Below, in pieces: positions 28,958 to 30,881 of a stretch of 30,881 bases of DNA. The position numbers were made by a program, and so were the translations under genes. Within the stretch, counting starts at the first letter, position 1. Each line of letters begins with the position of its first letter. The notes under the pieces were generated by a model. The model was not told the DNA's origin. It saw nothing but the letters and a program-made list of their open reading frames with translations, and made no database searches. This DNA is from a virus, in IMG/VR virus record IMGVR_UViG_3300046002_003351, positions 1 through 30,881 of that record; one strand, 5' to 3'.

Positions 28958-30395
28958 GAAAAAACCAATACTGAGAATTGATGAAGAAAATTTAGTTGAC
29001 TTCGGAAAAGTTGCTCCTCAAGCACAAGATTTAGAAGTTGTCATTTTAGGAGCATTGCTTTTAGAAAAAAGAGCCATTGACCAAATCGTTGATTTCTTTA
29101 ATCCTGAAATGTTTTACAATGAATCAAACAAAATAGTTGCCAAATCAATTTGGTCGCTTTACCAAAACAATGAGCCTATTGATATTTTAACTGTTGTAAA
29201 TAGGCTGAAGAAAAATGGTGAACTTGAAACAATTGGAGGAGCTTTTTTTATTGCAAGCCTAACAAACAGAATTGCCACATCTGCCAACATAGAATTTCAC
29301 GCACGGATAGTTTGTCAAGAATTCATCAAGAGAGAAATTATAATGATGTCAGCTGGAATGATTAAAGAAAGTTATGCTGATGGAACAGATGCTCTTGAGA
29401 TTTTAGAAACTGGACAAAAACTAATTAATGATGTTAGTAATAGTATCAACATTGGTAAGTCACAAACTGTGGAAGATTTATTTTTTGAATCTGAAAAGAG
29501 GAATATTGATATTAGAAATAAACAAGGTATGAGCGGAGTGCCTAGCGGATTTGTTGACTTAGATAAATTAACTGGCGGATGGCAAAGTTCTGATTTAATA
29601 ATCTTAGCCGCAAGACCAGCAATGGGGAAGACATCTTTGATGATGAACTTTGTCCGAAATGCTGCCGTTGATAACAACATCCCTACCGCAGTATTTTCTC
29701 TTGAGATGTCAGCTATGCAATTGTTTCAGAGATTACAATCCAGCGAAAGCGGAATACCTTTGGAGAAATATATGCGCAAAGGATTAAATGATGAAGAGGT
29801 GCAGAGAAATAGAATTAAGTGCGGTAAATTAACCTCAGCTCCAATTTACATTGATGACACTGGTGGACTATCTATTTTTGAGTTTAAGGTTAAATTGAGA
29901 AAGCTAAAGAAAGACCACGGAATAAAGTTTTGTGTTATTGATTATGTACAACTAATGACTGTTGGCAAAGGTGCAGACATAAATGGCCGTGAGCAAGAGG
30001 TTTCATACATCAGCAGAAATTTAAAATCAATTGCTAAAGACCTGAACATCCCAATATTAATTCTATCGCAGCTAAGTAGGGCGGTTGAAAAGAGGGAAGA
30101 CAAAGAACCAATACTTTCTGATTTGCGTGAATCAGGTTCACTTGAGCAAGATGCCGATATGGTAATGTTTATATACCGACCTGAATACTACGGAATAACT
30201 GAAGATGATGACAACAATAGCACATTAGGCAAAGCTAAATTGAGAATAGCCAAGCATAGAAATGGTTCACTAGATGATGTATTATTAGGATTCGATGGTG
30301 AGCTTACCAAGTTTACTGACCATAACCCATACTTTGAAGAACCATTGGAAAAAATGGATGGTGCTATGAAACCAGCTAATGAAGATTTTTTTTAG
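28947..30395 (+). CDS. dnaB: Replicative DNA helicase DnaB
   Basis: A 482-residue protein. The ATG at 28947 has an upstream GGGGAGGAGG Shine-Dalgarno, which settles it over a start 36 bases earlier. N-terminal domain: DLEVVILGALLLEKRAIDQIVDFFNPEMFYNESNKIVAKSIWSLY (28-72). C-terminal RecA-like domain: LAARPAMGKTS with Walker A (220-230), SLEMSAMQLFQRL, Walker B FCVIDYVQLM, LSQLSRAVEKR, and the DLRESGSLEQDADMVMFIYRPEYY end block, all typical of DnaB. Length matches the bacterial protein. It would act as the hexameric fork helicase, loaded by the upstream initiator. No intein or fusion is seen. Confidence 0.93.
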   Translation: MQNKKKPILRIDEENLVDFGKVAPQAQDLEVVILGALLLEKRAIDQIVDFFNPEMFYNESNKIVAKSIWSLYQNNEPIDILTVVNRLKKNGELETIGGAFFIASLTNRIATSANIEFHARIVCQEFIKREIIMMSAGMIKESYADGTDALEILETGQKLINDVSNSINIGKSQTVEDLFFESEKRNIDIRNKQGMSGVPSGFVDLDKLTGGWQSSDLIILAARPAMGKTSLMMNFVRNAAVDNNIPTAVFSLEMSAMQLFQRLQSSESGIPLEKYMRKGLNDEEVQRNRIKCGKLTSAPIYIDDTGGLSIFEFKVKLRKLKKDHGIKFCVIDYVQLMTVGKGADINGREQEVSYISRNLKSIAKDLNIPILILSQLSRAVEKREDKEPILSDLRESGSLEQDADMVMFIYRPEYYGITEDDDNNSTLGKAKLRIAKHRNGSLDDVLLGFDGELTKFTDHNPYFEEPLEKMDGAMKPANEDFF

Positions 30396-30773
30396 ATGGC
30401 ACAAATACTAGAGGCAAAAATACAACAGCAGTTTTATGTTTACTTCAACAACAAGTACTGTCTTAGATTCCATAAGCCAAGGTGGTTGATACTTCACATC
30501 CCTAACGAAGGAAAGAATAACAATCACTTGGTCAAGCTGGGGTTGTATGCTGGAGCTGGAGACAACTTAATAATTGACCCTAGCGGCACTGCATACTTTG
30601 TTGAACTAAAGGCAAAGGGTAAGAAGCAAATGCCTAATCAAATTGCCTTTGAGAATCATTGCAAACAAACTGGAATAGATTACTACATAGCTGACAACAT
30701 AGAAGATGCTATTAAAATAGCCGATATGATAGTGGATAAATATTTGGATGGCACATTACCTCAATCAACATAG
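30396..30773 (+). CDS. VRR-NUC domain nuclease
   Basis: A 125-residue protein starting on the base after the DnaB stop. It contains the VRR-NUC core: WLILHIPNEGKNNNHLVKLGLYAGAGDNLII (30-60, with D56), AYFVELKAKGKKQMPNQIAFENHCKQTG (66-93, E70 and K72 as the ExK pair, Q82), and YYIADNIEDAIKIADMI. This is the full-length stand-alone form, common in phage early regions, where it probably cuts branched or flap DNA (as relatives of Holliday-junction nucleases do). Its place after DnaB suggests a role in clearing replication intermediates. Confidence 0.87.
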   Translation: MAQILEAKIQQQFYVYFNNKYCLRFHKPRWLILHIPNEGKNNNHLVKLGLYAGAGDNLIIDPSGTAYFVELKAKGKKQMPNQIAFENHCKQTGIDYYIADNIEDAIKIADMIVDKYLDGTLPQST

Positions 30774-30881
30774 ATAGTTGCTTAAATCAAACAAAAAGGG
30801 CATAAATACACCATAATTAGACCCTATACCCCCCCTCATTCAAGGTACTGTCAGGATGCCATTTTTTTGCGCATCTCCTCC
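30774..30881. other. Non-coding tail of the window
   Basis: About 108 bases after the VRR-NUC stop. No supported gene, promoter or terminator is seen. It holds a C-run at 30829-30835 and an ATG at 30854 whose frame is open to the window end, which cannot be judged. Confidence 0.5.

Noticed and set aside
30829-30881. Packaging site (cos) at the C-run near the window end
   Set aside because: Only a short C-run and a T-run are present; no terminase gene or repeat next to it supports a cos site.
30854-30881. Start of a new gene at the window end
   Set aside because: Only nine codons are visible, without an A-rich or Shine-Dalgarno start context; it cannot be supported.
1-30881. tRNA genes, insertion sequences, integrase or attachment sites
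   Set aside because: I looked for them on both strands and saw no cloverleaf, transposase or recombinase motifs; lifestyle cannot be decided from this window.

Overview
This window looks like part of the genome of a tailed phage, or an active prophage, of a Bacteroidetes host (Flavobacteriia/Sphingobacteriia/Cytophagia-like). The DNA is AT-rich. Most genes start at an A-rich TAAAATG context rather than a Shine-Dalgarno site. Several intergenic gaps carry the Bacteroidetes promoter pattern TTG-N17-20-TAnnTTTG. Structural genes combine a lambda-type head with a Mu-type contractile-tail baseplate. No terminase large subunit, tail sheath, tube, tape measure, integrase or transposase is visible, so the window is only part of the genome.

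Layout. (1) 1-4043, plus strand: the end of a tail operon, with a truncated unknown gene, an HK97 gp10/minor-tail-like protein, and Mu-type gpN (DNA circularisation), gpP/gp44 (hub) and gp45 (spike) homologues, then a small protein. (2) 4030-9329, minus strand: a tightly packed operon of six glycosyltransferase-fold proteins, a TylF-type and an FkbM-type methyltransferase, and a 53-residue SEC-C zinc-motif protein. It runs from its own promoter at 9354-9381. (3) 9428-16153, plus strand: a head module in lambda order (W-like, portal, ClpP-fold protease with scaffold, decoration protein, gpE-type capsid, completion proteins), then a Mu gp46-like baseplate protein. A ribbon-helix-helix regulator gene is inserted on the minus strand between portal and protease. 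(4) 16166-19762: tail fibre, a small protein, and a run of small membrane proteins including a 32-residue lipoprotein. (5) 19780-21997, minus strand: a lysis operon with an M15 peptidase endolysin, a two-anchor spanin-like protein and small proteins. (6) 22022-22084: a divergent control region with a perfect 11-bp inverted repeat, followed by small and HTH genes on the plus strand. (7) 23004-30773, plus strand: replication/recombination genes (DnaJ-type zinc-finger protein, RecT, coiled-coil protein, PD-(D/E)XK nuclease, SF2 helicase, DUF6291-like initiator with internal repeats, DnaB helicase, VRR-NUC nuclease).

How it fits together. The early operon would copy and recombine the genome using RecT annealing with a PD-(D/E)XK nuclease, and load DnaB. 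The head and tail operons build the virion. The minus-strand lysis operon and the plus-strand membrane proteins would release it. The glycan/methyl island and the RHH gene look like moron insertions with their own promoters. The island is the most unusual part of the window; it most plausibly modifies virion or host surface glycans, but its acceptor cannot be read from the sequence.
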